A stretch of 64,000 bases of DNA from Pseudomonadota bacterium (GTDB lineage: Bacteria; Pseudomonadota; Alphaproteobacteria; Puniceispirillales; Puniceispirillaceae), in contig JAQCEA010000005.1 of assembly GCA_027620495.1 (NCBI GenBank), forward strand, positions 62,001 to 126,000, written 5' to 3'. A model generated the notes under the pieces. It was not told where the DNA came from. It did not search any database and saw only the letters and a list, made by a program, of their open reading frames with translations. A program made the translations under genes and the position numbers. Shown in pieces: positions 19,751 to 31,291 of this stretch. Position 1 is the stretch's first letter. Each line of letters starts with the position of its first letter.

Positions 19751-20209
19751 ATGCAGCTTTTTATTGTCGCCGTTGGCAAAGCGCGTGGGTCAGCAGAACA
19801 CCGGCTTGCCGAAGACTGGCTAGGGCGGCTTCCAGATGGTGGCGGTATCCATGAAATCGAATCCAAACTGCCAGCCGGTGCCAAACGCACGGATGATGAA
19901 GGCATGCGGCTTTTGCGGGCGGTGCCGTCAGGTGCGGCGCTTGCCATTCTTGATCCGCGCGGCAAGGATCATTCTTCCGAGGATCTGGCCGCACTGATCG
20001 GCGCGTGGCGTGACAGCGGCTATGGATCAGCCGCATTTGCGATTGGCGGTGCGGATGGTCATGCAGCGCATATTCGTCAAAAAGCGTTGCGTACCATTTC
20101 CTTTGGACGTGCGACATGGCCGCATATGTTATGCCGGGCGATGCTTGCCGAACAGCTCTATCGGGCCAGCATGATTTTGGCTGGACACCCCTATCATCGC
20201 GGCAATTAA
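19751..20209 (+). CDS. rlmH: 23S rRNA pseudouridine-1915 N3-methyltransferase
   Basis: SPOUT methyltransferase of 152 aa that methylates pseudouridine 1915 in helix 69 of 23S rRNA. Begins MQLFIVAVGKARGSAE; the SAM-binding knot is formed by AILDPRGKDHSSEDLA, FAIGGADGHAAHIRQKA and the C-terminal TWPHMLCRAMLAEQLYRA with LAGHPYHRGN, the RlmH signature. It follows rsfS by 38 bases, the usual neighbour. Confidence 0.96.
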   Translation: MQLFIVAVGKARGSAEHRLAEDWLGRLPDGGGIHEIESKLPAGAKRTDDEGMRLLRAVPSGAALAILDPRGKDHSSEDLAALIGAWRDSGYGSAAFAIGGADGHAAHIRQKALRTISFGRATWPHMLCRAMLAEQLYRASMILAGHPYHRGN

Positions 20210-20260
20210 CGAAACGGGTTTGCACTATACTTCAGCCCGGCACAACAGTATAAAAACGCC

Positions 20261-21805
20261 ATGAAAAAAACAGCATATCATCCGGCAAAGGGGCCTGTGG
20301 TTCTGTGTATTATGGATGGGTGGGGACATCGGACCGACCCTGCCCATAACGCGGTCGCACTCGCAAACACGCCGGTATTTGATAGATTATGGGCTGGCTG
20401 TCCACATAGTTTTTTGGCGGCATCTGGTGCAGATGTTGGATTACCAGACGGACAGGTTGGCAATTCTGAAGTTGGCCATATGAATATTGGTGCTGGGCGG
20501 GTTGTCCAACAAGATTTGCCGCGGCTGAATGACGCCACCAAAGATGGGTCATTAACCGCGCACCCGGCCCTAAAGGACCTTGCCAGTAACCTTGCATTGA
20601 CTGGTGGGGCCGTCCATGTGATCGGGCTGGTTTCGCCGGGCGGCGTGCATGCCCATCAAGATCATATGCTGGCGGTTATCAGAGGGCTGGCAGATGCCGG
20701 GGCGCCTGTGGTGATCCATGGATTTACCGATGGCCGTGATGTGTTGCCGCGCGATGCCGGGATCAGCTTGCCGGACTTTTTGTCGCAATTGCCGGAAAAT
20801 GCCACACTTGGCAGCCTCACTGGACGCTATTTTGGCATGGATCGCGATCACCGCTGGGGTCGCACCCAAAAAGCCTATGATGCCATCGCCCTTGGACACG
20901 CAGAGTTTCATGCAGATGGCGGTTTGCAAGCCTTGCAGGCCGGTTATGTTCGCGGCGAAAGCGACGAATTTCTGCAGGCGACAATTGTCGGTGGCTATAC
21001 CGGCATGCGCGATGGTGACGGGCTGGTGATGATGAATTTCAGAGCCGACCGGGCGCGGCAGATTCTCGATTGTTTCTATCGGCCAGAAACAACATCTTGC
21101 AAGACCCAGCCAATTGCCCTACGCCCGGCTTTAGGCATGACGAGCTATTCTGCTGACCTTGATGAATTTGTCACCCCGCTTTACCCACCAGTTGAATTGG
21201 CCGACACCTTGGGCGAAGTTGTCGCAGCAGCAGGGCGCCGTCAGCTTCGGCTTGCTGAAACCGAAAAATACCCACATGTCACATTTTTCTTTAATGGAGG
21301 TGACGAAACCATGCGCGATGGCGAAGATCGCGCCTTGGTGCCATCGCCAAATGTGCCGACCTATGACCAGTTGCCGCAAATGAGCGCCAGCGGGGTGCTG
21401 GCCAAAGCCGTGGCCAGCCTCAAAGCCAAATCGCATGACTTATTGGTGATTAATTTTGCCAATCCCGATATGGTCGGTCATACAGGCGATCTTGCGGCGG
21501 CTATCACCGCGGTTGAAACCGTTGATGCGTGCGTTGGTGAATTGGTCGCGGCGATCAAAGCGGCAGACGGACAAATGCTGCTTACCGCCGATCATGGCAA
21601 TTGCGAGGTAATGTGGGACAGTAAGGCGGAGTCGCCGCATACCGCCCATACCACTAATTTGGTGCCGCTGATTCTGGTCAATGGCAATGATGGGGCATCT
21701 CTTACCGATGGAAGATTGGCTGATTTAGCCCCCAGCCTGCTGGCCATGATGGGCATTGATCAACCGGCTAGCATGACGGGTAAATCGCTGTTTGCGGCGG
21801 TTTAA
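20261..21805 (+). CDS. gpmI: 2,3-bisphosphoglycerate-independent phosphoglycerate mutase
   Basis: Interconverts 3- and 2-phosphoglycerate in glycolysis and gluconeogenesis. The 514-residue Mn-dependent enzyme of the alkaline-phosphatase superfamily shows LCIMDGWGHR near residue 15, the phosphoserine site GQVGNSEVGHMNIGAGR (Ser 69), HGFTDGRDVLPRD, FRADRARQI, NFANPDMVGHTGD and the metal-binding LLTADHGNCE. It ends 198 bases before ctpA. An envC-type peptidase gene that often lies between gpmI and ctpA in this class is absent. Confidence 0.97.
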   Translation: MKKTAYHPAKGPVVLCIMDGWGHRTDPAHNAVALANTPVFDRLWAGCPHSFLAASGADVGLPDGQVGNSEVGHMNIGAGRVVQQDLPRLNDATKDGSLTAHPALKDLASNLALTGGAVHVIGLVSPGGVHAHQDHMLAVIRGLADAGAPVVIHGFTDGRDVLPRDAGISLPDFLSQLPENATLGSLTGRYFGMDRDHRWGRTQKAYDAIALGHAEFHADGGLQALQAGYVRGESDEFLQATIVGGYTGMRDGDGLVMMNFRADRARQILDCFYRPETTSCKTQPIALRPALGMTSYSADLDEFVTPLYPPVELADTLGEVVAAAGRRQLRLAETEKYPHVTFFFNGGDETMRDGEDRALVPSPNVPTYDQLPQMSASGVLAKAVASLKAKSHDLLVINFANPDMVGHTGDLAAAITAVETVDACVGELVAAIKAADGQMLLTADHGNCEVMWDSKAESPHTAHTTNLVPLILVNGNDGASLTDGRLADLAPSLLAMMGIDQPASMTGKSLFAAV

Positions 21806-22003
21806 CCCAGCCGGCCCTGAAACGATATGAAATTTTAACGTGGGGTTGAATCAAGCTGTTTTGACTGGCAACATGAAGACGCCTTAAAGAAACGTTAATA
21901 CGGTGTATCACTATGGTCAGAACGCGCGAAGCATATTATCTTTAACAGACCAGCCGACCCATTCTGACAGTGATATTTTGTGATGTCCGCACAGGAGCAA
22001 CCA

Positions 22004-23353
22004 ATGAAGCAACTCATCACCGGTTTAATACCAGCAGGTAATCGGGCAAAGCGGGTTATGGTGCCGTTTCTTTGCGGGATATTGGTGGCTGGCGTTTTTG
22101 CGGTACCGTCACTGACCTCGGCTGAGTCTAACAAGAACGAAGAAATTTACCGCCAGCTTGGGTTATTCGGCGATATTTTCCAGCGGGTGCGCGAAAATTA
22201 TGTTGACGAAGTGGACGAAAAGGCCCTGATAGAAGCGGCCATTAATGGCATGCTGACCTCGCTTGACCCGCATTCATCTTTTCTAGATACCGAAAATTTT
22301 TCCGATATGCAGGTCCAGACAAAAGGTAAATTTGGTGGGCTTGGCATTGAAATCACCATGGAAAATGGCCTGATCAGAATTGTGTCGCCGATCGATGACA
22401 CACCGGCGGCCAAAGCTGGGTTGCAACCTGAAGATTACATCATTGGCATTGATGGCGAAGCCGTTCGGGGCATGGCGCTGGCGGACGCGGTTGATAAATT
22501 GCGCGGCAAAGTCGGTTCAGATGTCACCGTTACCATCCAGCGCGCAAAAAATGACCCGTTTGATGTGACCGTTACCCGAGATACCATCAAAATCCGTTCG
22601 GTACGGTCTGATGTATTTGATAACATTGGCTATTTGCGAATCACTACATTTTCCGAACAAACCAGCCCCGGGCTGAATGATGCGGTAGAGAAAATTTTCA
22701 CCGAACATGGCGATCGCGTAAAAGGCTTTGTTCTTGATTTGCGGAATAATCCGGGCGGGCTTTTGAACGAGGCCATTGCGGTGAGTGACGCGTTTCTTGA
22801 TGCTGGTGAAATTGTGTCAACACGTGGTCGCGATGAAAAAAATGCCAGCCGGGCCTATGCCAAGCCCGGCGATATCGCCCGCGGATTGCCACTTGTTGTG
22901 CTGATTAATTCTGGATCAGCATCGGCATCTGAAATTGTTGCCGGGGCGTTAAAGGACCATCAGCGCGCCGTGCTTCTTGGTACCCGGTCATTCGGCAAAG
23001 GGTCAGTACAATCGGTGATTCCAGTATCGGGCACTGGGGCGATGCGGCTGACCACAGCACGCTATTATACCCCATCAGGTGTGTCGATTCAGGCGACCGG
23101 CATTACCCCCAATATTGAAGTGGCGCTGGCACGAATCGAGGAACTGGAAGGCGGCAATACACGTGAAGAAAATCTAAAAGGCGCGCTTGATAAAGATGCA
23201 AATGGACAAAATACATCTGGATCAGACAGTGACGCGGCCGCCAAAGACACCCCGAAAGAGCAAGACCAGTCAAAAATTGACTATCAATTGGCCCGGGCGC
23301 TGGATTTGATTCAAGGCGTTGCCATTTTTACCAAGGATAAGACCACCCCATGA
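22004..23353 (+). CDS. ctpA: S41 carboxy-terminal processing peptidase
   Basis: Periplasmic Tsp/CtpA serine protease, 449 aa from the ATG at 22004, which has AGGAG six bases upstream. A signal/membrane segment spans about residues 21-40 and ends near LTSAES. A PDZ domain (GGLGIEITMENG to about residue 190) is followed by the S41 core with FVLDLRNNPGG, the catalytic serine in NSGSASASEIVAGAL and the lysine in SFGKGSVQSVIP. The C-terminus is a polar tail. Its stop overlaps the rppH start (ATGA). Likely role: trimming periplasmic or peptidoglycan-hydrolase proteins. Confidence 0.95.
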   Translation: MKQLITGLIPAGNRAKRVMVPFLCGILVAGVFAVPSLTSAESNKNEEIYRQLGLFGDIFQRVRENYVDEVDEKALIEAAINGMLTSLDPHSSFLDTENFSDMQVQTKGKFGGLGIEITMENGLIRIVSPIDDTPAAKAGLQPEDYIIGIDGEAVRGMALADAVDKLRGKVGSDVTVTIQRAKNDPFDVTVTRDTIKIRSVRSDVFDNIGYLRITTFSEQTSPGLNDAVEKIFTEHGDRVKGFVLDLRNNPGGLLNEAIAVSDAFLDAGEIVSTRGRDEKNASRAYAKPGDIARGLPLVVLINSGSASASEIVAGALKDHQRAVLLGTRSFGKGSVQSVIPVSGTGAMRLTTARYYTPSGVSIQATGITPNIEVALARIEELEGGNTREENLKGALDKDANGQNTSGSDSDAAAKDTPKEQDQSKIDYQLARALDLIQGVAIFTKDKTTP

Positions 23354-23847
23354 ATAAAATGTCACATGCCACCACCACGCCCTATCATGATCGTCCCTAT
23401 CGACCTTGTGTTGGCATTTTTTTGTTGAACAATCATGGCAAGGTGTTTGCCGGGCGGCGTATCGATAGCCGCGCCGAAGCTTGGCAGATGCCACAAGGCG
23501 GCATTGACGCCGGGGAAAGCCCGCTTGATGCCTGTATGCGGGAAATGCGTGAAGAAATTGGCACAAATGCTGCCGAATTAGTTGGTCAACATGACGATTG
23601 GCTATATTACGATATTCCGCTTCCTCTGGCTGACCGATTGTGGCAGGGGCAGTATAAGGGACAAAAGCAAAAATGGATGGCATTGCGGTTTACCGGGCAT
23701 GACGATGATATCAACATCGCCACCGAAGAACCTGAATTTTGCGAATGGAAATGGCTGTCGCCGCATGATCTAGTTGATCTGGCGGTGCCTTTTAAGCGTG
23801 ATGTTTACCAAAATGTTTTAACAGCTTTCGCGCCAATTCTGGTCTAA
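23350..23847 (+). CDS. rppH: RNA pyrophosphohydrolase (Nudix)
   Basis: Removes pyrophosphate from 5' triphosphate RNA, or cleaves dinucleoside polyphosphates, starting mRNA decay. The 165-residue protein begins with the RppH-type YRPCVGIFLLNNHGKVFAGRR and contains the Nudix box GGIDAGESPLDACMREMREEIG near residue 50 (two arginine-Glu pairs intact). The QKWMALRFTG motif is also present. Overlaps ctpA by four bases and is closed by a bidirectional terminator. Confidence 0.96.
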   Translation: MNKMSHATTTPYHDRPYRPCVGIFLLNNHGKVFAGRRIDSRAEAWQMPQGGIDAGESPLDACMREMREEIGTNAAELVGQHDDWLYYDIPLPLADRLWQGQYKGQKQKWMALRFTGHDDDINIATEEPEFCEWKWLSPHDLVDLAVPFKRDVYQNVLTAFAPILV

Positions 23848-23856
23848 CGCGCCAAT

Positions 23857-23898
23857 AAAAAATCCGCCTTGGACGAGCTTGTCAACGGCGGCTTTTTT
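23857..23898. terminator. Bidirectional terminator between rppH and atpC
   Basis: A hairpin CCGCC ... GGCGG with a partly paired inner stem is flanked by six A on the left and six T on the right. It can therefore stop both the rppH transcript and the convergent atp operon. Confidence 0.85.
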
Positions 23899-23914
23899 AT
23901 ATCTTTATAGCGGT

Positions 23915-24268
23915 TTATAATGCCGCAATTGCCGCATTTAAAAAATCTGCTTCTTCGTCGCTGGCATCAGCCACTTTTGTTTTTAATTGCGCGGCATCAG
24001 CACTGCCAAGATGAATGGCACGTTCGGCAAGGATGGTAACACTCTCACCAGATACGTCCGCCAAGCCGCCATCAATCATATAACGATCAGTGACTTTGCC
24101 ATTTTGGTGCAGTTCGACAACACCGCGGGTGAGATCAGCCAATAAAGGAGCATGCCGTGGCAGCACCCCGAACAGGCCTTCAACACCCGGGGCAACTACC
24201 ATTTCAACAGCCTGCTGCGCCATGATACGTGCCGGTGTGACAAGTTCTAATTGCGTTGTTTCAGCCAT
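23915..24268 (-). CDS. atpC: ATP synthase F1, epsilon subunit
   Basis: A 117-residue epsilon subunit of the rotor stalk; the N-terminal beta-sandwich shows the VAPGVEGLFGVLPRHAPLL signature. The C-terminal helical part is short compared with E. coli, as is common in alphaproteobacteria, so the usual inhibitory helices may be reduced. Last gene of atpHAGDC, ending 17 bases from a bidirectional terminator. Confidence 0.96.
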   Translation of the reverse strand: MAETTQLELVTPARIMAQQAVEMVVAPGVEGLFGVLPRHAPLLADLTRGVVELHQNGKVTDRYMIDGGLADVSGESVTILAERAIHLGSADAAQLKTKVADASDEEADFLNAAIAAL

Positions 24269-24313
24269 AATTATTGCCTATCCCTTGCTGCCAAATCCTG
24301 TCAGCACTGTTGC

Positions 24314-25789
<1,476 letters not shown>

Positions 25790-25830
25790 TTAGGTTTGTT
25801 TACTCTTCACATATTTGGCCGCTAAGCTAA

Positions 25831-26712
25831 CTAAATCGCTTCGGCACCTGAAATAATCTCGATCAATTCACTGGTAATGTTGGCCTGCCGCGTCCGGTTA
25901 TAAACCAGCGTCAAGCGGTCGATCAGCTCACCAGCGTTGCGTGTGGCGTTATCCATCGCTGTCATACGTGCCGCCAATTCAGCAGCTGATGATTCAAGCA
26001 ACGCACCATAAATTTGTGTCGACAAATTGCGCGGCAATAAACTCGCCAGCAATTCATCTTCTTCTGGTTCATATTCATAGCTCACCGCAGCGGCGTCACC
26101 ATCGCCAGCTTCACTATTGTCCACTTCGGCTGGGATCAGCTGGGTCAAAGTGATTTCCTGTGTGATGGCATTTTTGAATTTGTTGAAAATCAATGTGCAT
26201 ACATCAAATTCGCCAGCTTCAAACCCGGTACGGATCGCGTCAGCAATTTTTGCCGCATCGCTGTAATTCACTGAGGTACCCTGCAGGCCTTCATATCGGT
26301 CGATATAAAGATCACCAAATTCCCGCCGCAGGGCGTCAGCTGATTTACGCCCGACCATCAACAGCTTCACGTTTTTGTTTTCTGCCCGCAACCGCGTAAC
26401 TTCGGCGCGTGTCTGGCGGGTTACTGTGCCGTTAAAACCGCCACACAAACCACGGTCAGCTGACATCACCACCAGCAAATGTGTCTTGTCTTTGCCATTA
26501 CCAACAAGCAATTGCGGGGCAGATGCGGCATCCGCCTTGCTGGCAAGATTGCCAATCACCTGCCGCATGCGGGTCGAATAGGGGCGACCGGATTCGGCGG
26601 CATCTTGCGCACGCCGCAATTTTGCCGCTGCCACCATTTTCATGGCAGCCGTAATTTTCTGCGTGGACTTGACGCTATTAATGCGCGTCTTTAGATCCTT
26701 CAAAGATGCCAT
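25831..26712 (-). CDS. atpG: ATP synthase F1, gamma subunit
   Basis: Central rotor shaft, 293 aa. The N-terminal coil MASLKDLKTRINSVKSTQKITAAMKMVAAAKLRRAQ type sequence, SADRGLCGGFN in the middle domain, and the C-terminal coil with AARMTAMDNATRNAGELI are all typical. A stretch rich in Glu and Asp near residues 205-225 (EPEEDELLAS) is usual for this class. Lies between atpA and atpD. Confidence 0.97.
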   Translation of the reverse strand: MASLKDLKTRINSVKSTQKITAAMKMVAAAKLRRAQDAAESGRPYSTRMRQVIGNLASKADAASAPQLLVGNGKDKTHLLVVMSADRGLCGGFNGTVTRQTRAEVTRLRAENKNVKLLMVGRKSADALRREFGDLYIDRYEGLQGTSVNYSDAAKIADAIRTGFEAGEFDVCTLIFNKFKNAITQEITLTQLIPAEVDNSEAGDGDAAAVSYEYEPEEDELLASLLPRNLSTQIYGALLESSAAELAARMTAMDNATRNAGELIDRLTLVYNRTRQANITSELIEIISGAEAI

Positions 26713-26764
26713 TTACCGAACTCCAATAGACGACTCAAAAACGTCTTCGACCTATCCTACCGTC

Positions 26765-28300
26765 TTATGAAAAGCTCTTGGCAAATGCCGCGATGGCCTT
26801 GCCCAGTTTTTCTTCAGTTTTGTCAGACAAGGCTTTTTCGTCACGAATGGTGTCGAGAAGCGCCTGCTCGGAACTACGCAAATGATCCAGAAGACCCGCT
26901 TCGAACCTACCGATATCGCCAACGGCGATTGAGTCGAGATGGCCTTTCACACCCGCAAAAATCACCGCAACCTGTTCTTCAACAAGCATCGGGCTATATT
27001 GTGGCTGCTTCAAAAGCTCGGTCAAACGCTCACCACGTGCCAAAAGCGCCCGTGTCGAGGCATCCATATCTGACGCAAATTGCGCAAAGGCGGCCATTTC
27101 ACGATATTGGGCAAGTTCCAGCTTAATGGTGCCAGCGACCTGTTTCATCGCTTTGATTTGTGCGGCTGAACCAACGCGGCTCACCGACAGGCCCACATTC
27201 ACCGCTGGCCGGATACCTTTATAGAACAATTCTGTTTCAAGGAAGATCTGCCCATCGGTGATCGAAATCACATTTGTCGGAATAAAGGCCGACACGTCAC
27301 CGCCTTGTGTTTCAATAACTGGCAGGGCGGTCAATGACCCTGAACCGTTGCTTGCGTTCAGTTTCGCTGCACGTTCCAACAGCCGTGAGTGCAAATAGAA
27401 CACGTCACCTGGATAGGCTTCGCGTCCTGGTGGGCGGCGTAGCAACAAGCTCATCTGGCGATAGGCAACGGCCTGTTTTGACAGATCGTCATACACCACC
27501 AGCGCATGCATACCATTATCACGGAAATATTCACCCATGGCACAGGCTGAATAAGGTGCCAAAAACTGCATTGGGGCTGGGTCAGATGCGGTTGCCGCAA
27601 CAACGATCGAATATTCCATCGCGCCTTGTTCTTCAAGCGAACGCACGATTTGCGCCACTGTCGAACGCTTCTGGCCAACAGCCACATAAATACAAAACAG
27701 CTTTTTCCCATCATCCTTGCCAGCTGCGTCATTGACTGACTTCTGGTTGATAAAGGCGTCAATCGCAATGGCTGTCTTGCCAGTTTGGCGGTCACCAATG
27801 ATCAATTCGCGCTGACCACGGCCAACTGGGATCAAGCTGTCGATCGCTTTCAAGCCGGTTTGCATTGGTTCATGCACGGACTGGCGCGGCATAATACCGG
27901 GGGCTTTGACTTCAACCCGGCTCCGCTTGACGTTTTTCAGCGGGCCCTTGCCATCAATTGGGTTGCCAAGCGCGTCAACAACGCGGCCAAGCAGGCCTTT
28001 GCCAATTGGCGTATCCACAATAGAAGCTGTACGGCGAACCACATCACCTTCACGGATTGACCGGTCATCGCCGAAAATAACGATACCAACATTGTCCGCT
28101 TCAAGGTTCAGGGCCATGCCCTTTACGCCGCTTTCAAATTCGACCATTTCACCAGCTTGCACTTCGTCAAGCCCGTGAACGCGGGCGATACCATCACCTA
28201 CTGACAGCACACGCCCAACTTCGGCGATTTCTGCTTCACTACCGAAATTGGCAATTTGTTCCTTGAGGATAGCTGAAATTTCAGCCGCACGAATATCCAT
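26765..28300 (-). CDS. atpA: ATP synthase F1, alpha subunit
   Basis: Regulatory nucleotide-binding subunit, 511 aa from the ATG at 28300, which overlaps the atpH stop as TGATG; AAGGG lies about nine bases upstream. P-loop [11 protein letters not shown] near residue 170, [14 protein letters not shown] and the [20 protein letters not shown] region are standard. Coupled translation with atpH is likely. Confidence 0.98.
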   Translation of the reverse strand: MDIRAAEISAILKEQIANFGSEAEIAEVGRVLSVGDGIARVHGLDEVQAGEMVEFESGVKGMALNLEADNVGIVIFGDDRSIREGDVVRRTASIVDTPIGKGLLGRVVDALGNPIDGKGPLKNVKRSRVEVKAPGIMPRQSVHEPMQTGLKAIDSLIPVGRGQRELIIGDRQTGKTAIAIDAFINQKSVNDAAGKDDGKKLFCIYVAVGQKRSTVAQIVRSLEEQGAMEYSIVVAATASDPAPMQFLAPYSACAMGEYFRDNGMHALVVYDDLSKQAVAYRQMSLLLRRPPGREAYPGDVFYLHSRLLERAAKLNASNGSGSLTALPVIETQGGDVSAFIPTNVISITDGQIFLETELFYKGIRPAVNVGLSVSRVGSAAQIKAMKQVAGTIKLELAQYREMAAFAQFASDMDASTRALLARGERLTELLKQPQYSPMLVEEQVAVIFAGVKGHLDSIAVGDIGRFEAGLLDHLRSSEQALLDTIRDEKALSDKTEEKLGKAIAAFAKSFS

Positions 28301-28854
28301 CACGCAACACCCTTCATGGCCGTTTCCAGCCGGCTAAGTTTGGTTTTGATTGAGGTATCAATCATACGAGATCCGATACGCACAACAAGCCCGCCAATCA
28401 AAGACGGGTCTACACGCATCGAAAGTGACAATTTGTCGCTACCGGCAAGCCGGGCGACTGTTTTTTCTACAGATGCCTTACGGCTGTCATCAAGCGGCAC
28501 TGCCGAGATGACTTCTGCAGAGATCTGACCGCGCCGCCGGGCATGTTCTTCTAAAAAGGCCCGGATAACACGAAGAAGCGCACTTAAACGTCCATTTGCG
28601 GCCAGCGTTCCAACAAATTTAACAGTCAGCGCATCAGTGCCGGCCTTTTGTAAAATTGCAGTGATCGCAGCTTGCTGCTCATGGCGCGATAAAATCGGAG
28701 ACTCCACAAGTTTTTTAAGATCCTGATGTTCAGAGACAAGTCCGGCCAATGCGGTCAAATCCGCATGGATTGCGTCAATTTTTTTGCTTTCAACAGCCAA
28801 CGCATAAAGCGCGCCAGCATAACGTCCTGCAAGACCTGTAGCGCCTGAACTCAC
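28300..28854 (-). CDS. atpH: ATP synthase F1, delta subunit
   Basis: Peripheral-stalk subunit linking F1 to Fo. A GTG start at 28854 is chosen: GAGG lies eight bases upstream and the protein is then 184 aa, the usual length, beginning just before [14 protein letters not shown]. The frame stays open upstream to an ATG at 28965, but that would add a 37-residue extension with no family counterpart. The C-terminal motif [23 protein letters not shown] is clear. First gene of the atp operon, 211 bases after the priA stop; the promoter must lie in that gap or further upstream. Confidence 0.94.
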   Translation of the reverse strand: MSSGATGLAGRYAGALYALAVESKKIDAIHADLTALAGLVSEHQDLKKLVESPILSRHEQQAAITAILQKAGTDALTVKFVGTLAANGRLSALLRVIRAFLEEHARRRGQISAEVISAVPLDDSRKASVEKTVARLAGSDKLSLSMRVDPSLIGGLVVRIGSRMIDTSIKTKLSRLETAMKGVA

Positions 28855-29065
28855 TGAACTAACCTCGTTCTGAAAAAACCATTTTGTGGCTGCACGGCCC
28901 GGCCCAGCGTCAAACGCGCTGTTCGCTGTTCCTTGCAGTGACGTCATGGGTGCTATCATAGCCATGGCCGAAAGGCAAGCAGTCAGACGCCGAAAATTTG
29001 ACGTTTTCGTGATGTTTCCGGCACTAGCAGACCTCTGCCAAAGAAATATACAAGTTCAAACGCCG

Positions 29066-31288
29066 CTAGAGAAAACTATAGGGGTCAATATCAATATGCA
29101 GCCGCACTTGTGCCGGTAATTTTACATCTGCGATCCAGTCTCGCAAAATGCGTTGTAAATCAATGGTTTTTTCAGCGCGCAACAAAAATCTGGCACGATG
29201 ACGCCCCTTTAAATAGGCCAGAGGCGCCATCGCCGGGCCAAAACAATCAACATGATCAAATACTGGTCGGCTGGCCGCCAGCAACCGCATGGCTTCATGC
29301 AGTTTGGTGTCGTCGGGCGAAGATAAAATGACTGCAGCCAGCTGGGCAAAGGGCGGCATGCCAGCTTCTGCCCGCGCCGTCGCCTCATTGGCCAGAAATT
29401 GGTTCCGGTCTCCGCCAAGCAAACTTGTTAGAACCGGGTTTTCCGGATCAAGCGTCTGCAATAATGCCTCGCCAGTGCGCGATTCGCGGCCCGCCCGGCC
29501 AGCCACCTGCGACAGCATCTGAAATGTGCGTTCGCTGGCACGCAAATCACCGCCAGCAAGGCCAAGATCCGCATCCACCACGCCAACCAAGGTCAAATTT
29601 GGAAAATGATGTCCTTTCGCGGCCATTTGCGTGCCAACAATAATATCCACCTCACCAGCTTGTACCGATTCAATGAAATTTTGCGCGGCTTTTGGCGTGC
29701 CAACCGTATCACTCGACAACACCGCAAACCGGGCTTCTGGAAACCGCCACAATACCTCTTCAGCCAGTCGTTCAACACCTGGGCCGCAAGCCTGCATACT
29801 GTCGCTTTGGCCACATTGCAGACAATCTTGGCGGGGGCGTGTTTCATGGCCGCAATGATGACACCGCATCCGGCCAGCCAGACGATGCGCCACCATCCAA
29901 GAATCACAATGCGGACAGTTCACTTTCGCACCGCAGGCCCCGCATAAGGTGAGCGGGGCATATCCACGCCGATTGAGGAACAACAGGCTTTGTTCACCAT
30001 CTTCTAGGCGTTGCCGCATTGCCGCAACCAGCGGGGGGGCAAGCCAACGGCCACGCTCAGGCGGCGTTTTACGTAAATCAATGGCTCTGATTTGTGGCAG
30101 GCTGGCACCATGCACCCGGTCTGACAGCACCACATGCCGATAGCGGGCCGCCCCACCTGTGGCACCAGCATTCACCCAGCTTTCAAGCGATGGGGTCGCA
30201 CTGGCCAGAATAATTGGACAGGTTTCGATTCGAGCCCGCAAGACAGCCATATCACGGGCCTGATAAATCACTTGGTCTTCCTGTTTAAAAGCATGTTCAT
30301 GTTCTTCATCAACAATGATCAGCCCTAGATTTTTAAAGGGTAAAAATAATGCTGACCGGGCGCCAACCACCACCGATAGCTTGCCTTCCAGCGCAAATCG
30401 CCACGCGCGGCGTTTCTGTGCGGCAGTCACATCTGAATGCCATTCCTCCGGCGATACCCCAAAACGCGTGGCAAACCTGTTGCGCCACGCCGCCGATAGG
30501 GCAATTTCCGGCAATAGGATGAGAATTTGCTGGCCAGCCTGCAGCGCGGCTTTTACCGCTTCAAAATAGACTTCGGTTTTGCCAGACCCGGTGACCCCAT
30601 CAAGAAGCGTTGCCGAAAACCCCTGGCCAATCATTGCCGATAAATCACTAGCCGCAGCGGCCTGTGTCGAACTGAGCGTCAGCCCGGGCAGATCATGGCG
30701 GGGGGACGGGGGCGGCTGGTCTGCCGCCACATGTTCAACCGCAAGAAGCCCCTGTGCCACCATGCCAGTGATCACCGCTTGGCTGACATTGGCCGCGGCA
30801 GAAATGTCGCTGGCACTGCGCCGTAGCTGGTCAGCCATCAGGTCAAATACACGCTGGCGCGCTTTTGTCAGGGGTTTGTCAAGCTGTGTAACTTTCGGCA
30901 GGGTATATTGCTTTTGCAAGGCCGGCGGAGCCAATGCAGATGGTTGACTGAGAATCATTTTGGCAACCGCACCTAGCGGCGATACCGTCCAATCGGCAAA
31001 CCGCTTCATAAAAAGCAGCAAAGACTCTGGCAAAGCGGCGACAGCGGCGACATCTTCCAGACTACGCAGTTTTTCCGCCGCCACATCGCCATCCCCAGCC
31101 CCCAGCACAATGCCCGGCAAGCGCCGATTACCAAAAGGCGCAATCACCACACTGCCAATACCAACAGATAATTGCGGCGGTACCAGATAGTCGAAACATC
31201 CCGGCACCGGCGTTGCCAAAACCACCGAGACACGGTCATGCCGCACCGCATCTTTCGGCAAGGATGGTTTTGACAGGGACAAGGACAT
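29066..31288 (-). CDS. priA: Primosomal protein N' (PriA helicase)
   Basis: Restarts stalled replication forks; 740 aa. The N-terminal DNA-binding domain is followed by the superfamily-2 helicase core: P-loop GVTGSGKTE at 231-238, VDEEHEHAFKQ as motif II, and SLLFLNRRGYAP. The zinc-binding cysteines are CGACGAKVNCPHC and CHHCG ... CLQCG. VSVVLATPVPGCFDYLVP near the N-terminus is the PriA start region. The start codon lies within bases that also form the SD region of a putative small gene on the opposite strand. Stands upstream of atpH as in many alphaproteobacteria. Confidence 0.96.
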   Translation of the reverse strand: MSLSLSKPSLPKDAVRHDRVSVVLATPVPGCFDYLVPPQLSVGIGSVVIAPFGNRRLPGIVLGAGDGDVAAEKLRSLEDVAAVAALPESLLLFMKRFADWTVSPLGAVAKMILSQPSALAPPALQKQYTLPKVTQLDKPLTKARQRVFDLMADQLRRSASDISAAANVSQAVITGMVAQGLLAVEHVAADQPPPSPRHDLPGLTLSSTQAAAASDLSAMIGQGFSATLLDGVTGSGKTEVYFEAVKAALQAGQQILILLPEIALSAAWRNRFATRFGVSPEEWHSDVTAAQKRRAWRFALEGKLSVVVGARSALFLPFKNLGLIIVDEEHEHAFKQEDQVIYQARDMAVLRARIETCPIILASATPSLESWVNAGATGGAARYRHVVLSDRVHGASLPQIRAIDLRKTPPERGRWLAPPLVAAMRQRLEDGEQSLLFLNRRGYAPLTLCGACGAKVNCPHCDSWMVAHRLAGRMRCHHCGHETRPRQDCLQCGQSDSMQACGPGVERLAEEVLWRFPEARFAVLSSDTVGTPKAAQNFIESVQAGEVDIIVGTQMAAKGHHFPNLTLVGVVDADLGLAGGDLRASERTFQMLSQVAGRAGRESRTGEALLQTLDPENPVLTSLLGGDRNQFLANEATARAEAGMPPFAQLAAVILSSPDDTKLHEAMRLLAASRPVFDHVDCFGPAMAPLAYLKGRHRARFLLRAEKTIDLQRILRDWIADVKLPAQVRLHIDIDPYSFL

Positions 31289-31291
31289 GGG

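Noticed and set aside
28855-28965. N-terminal extension of atpH
   Set aside because: A GTG with a good SD at 28854 gives the family length; the extension has no counterpart in AtpH proteins.
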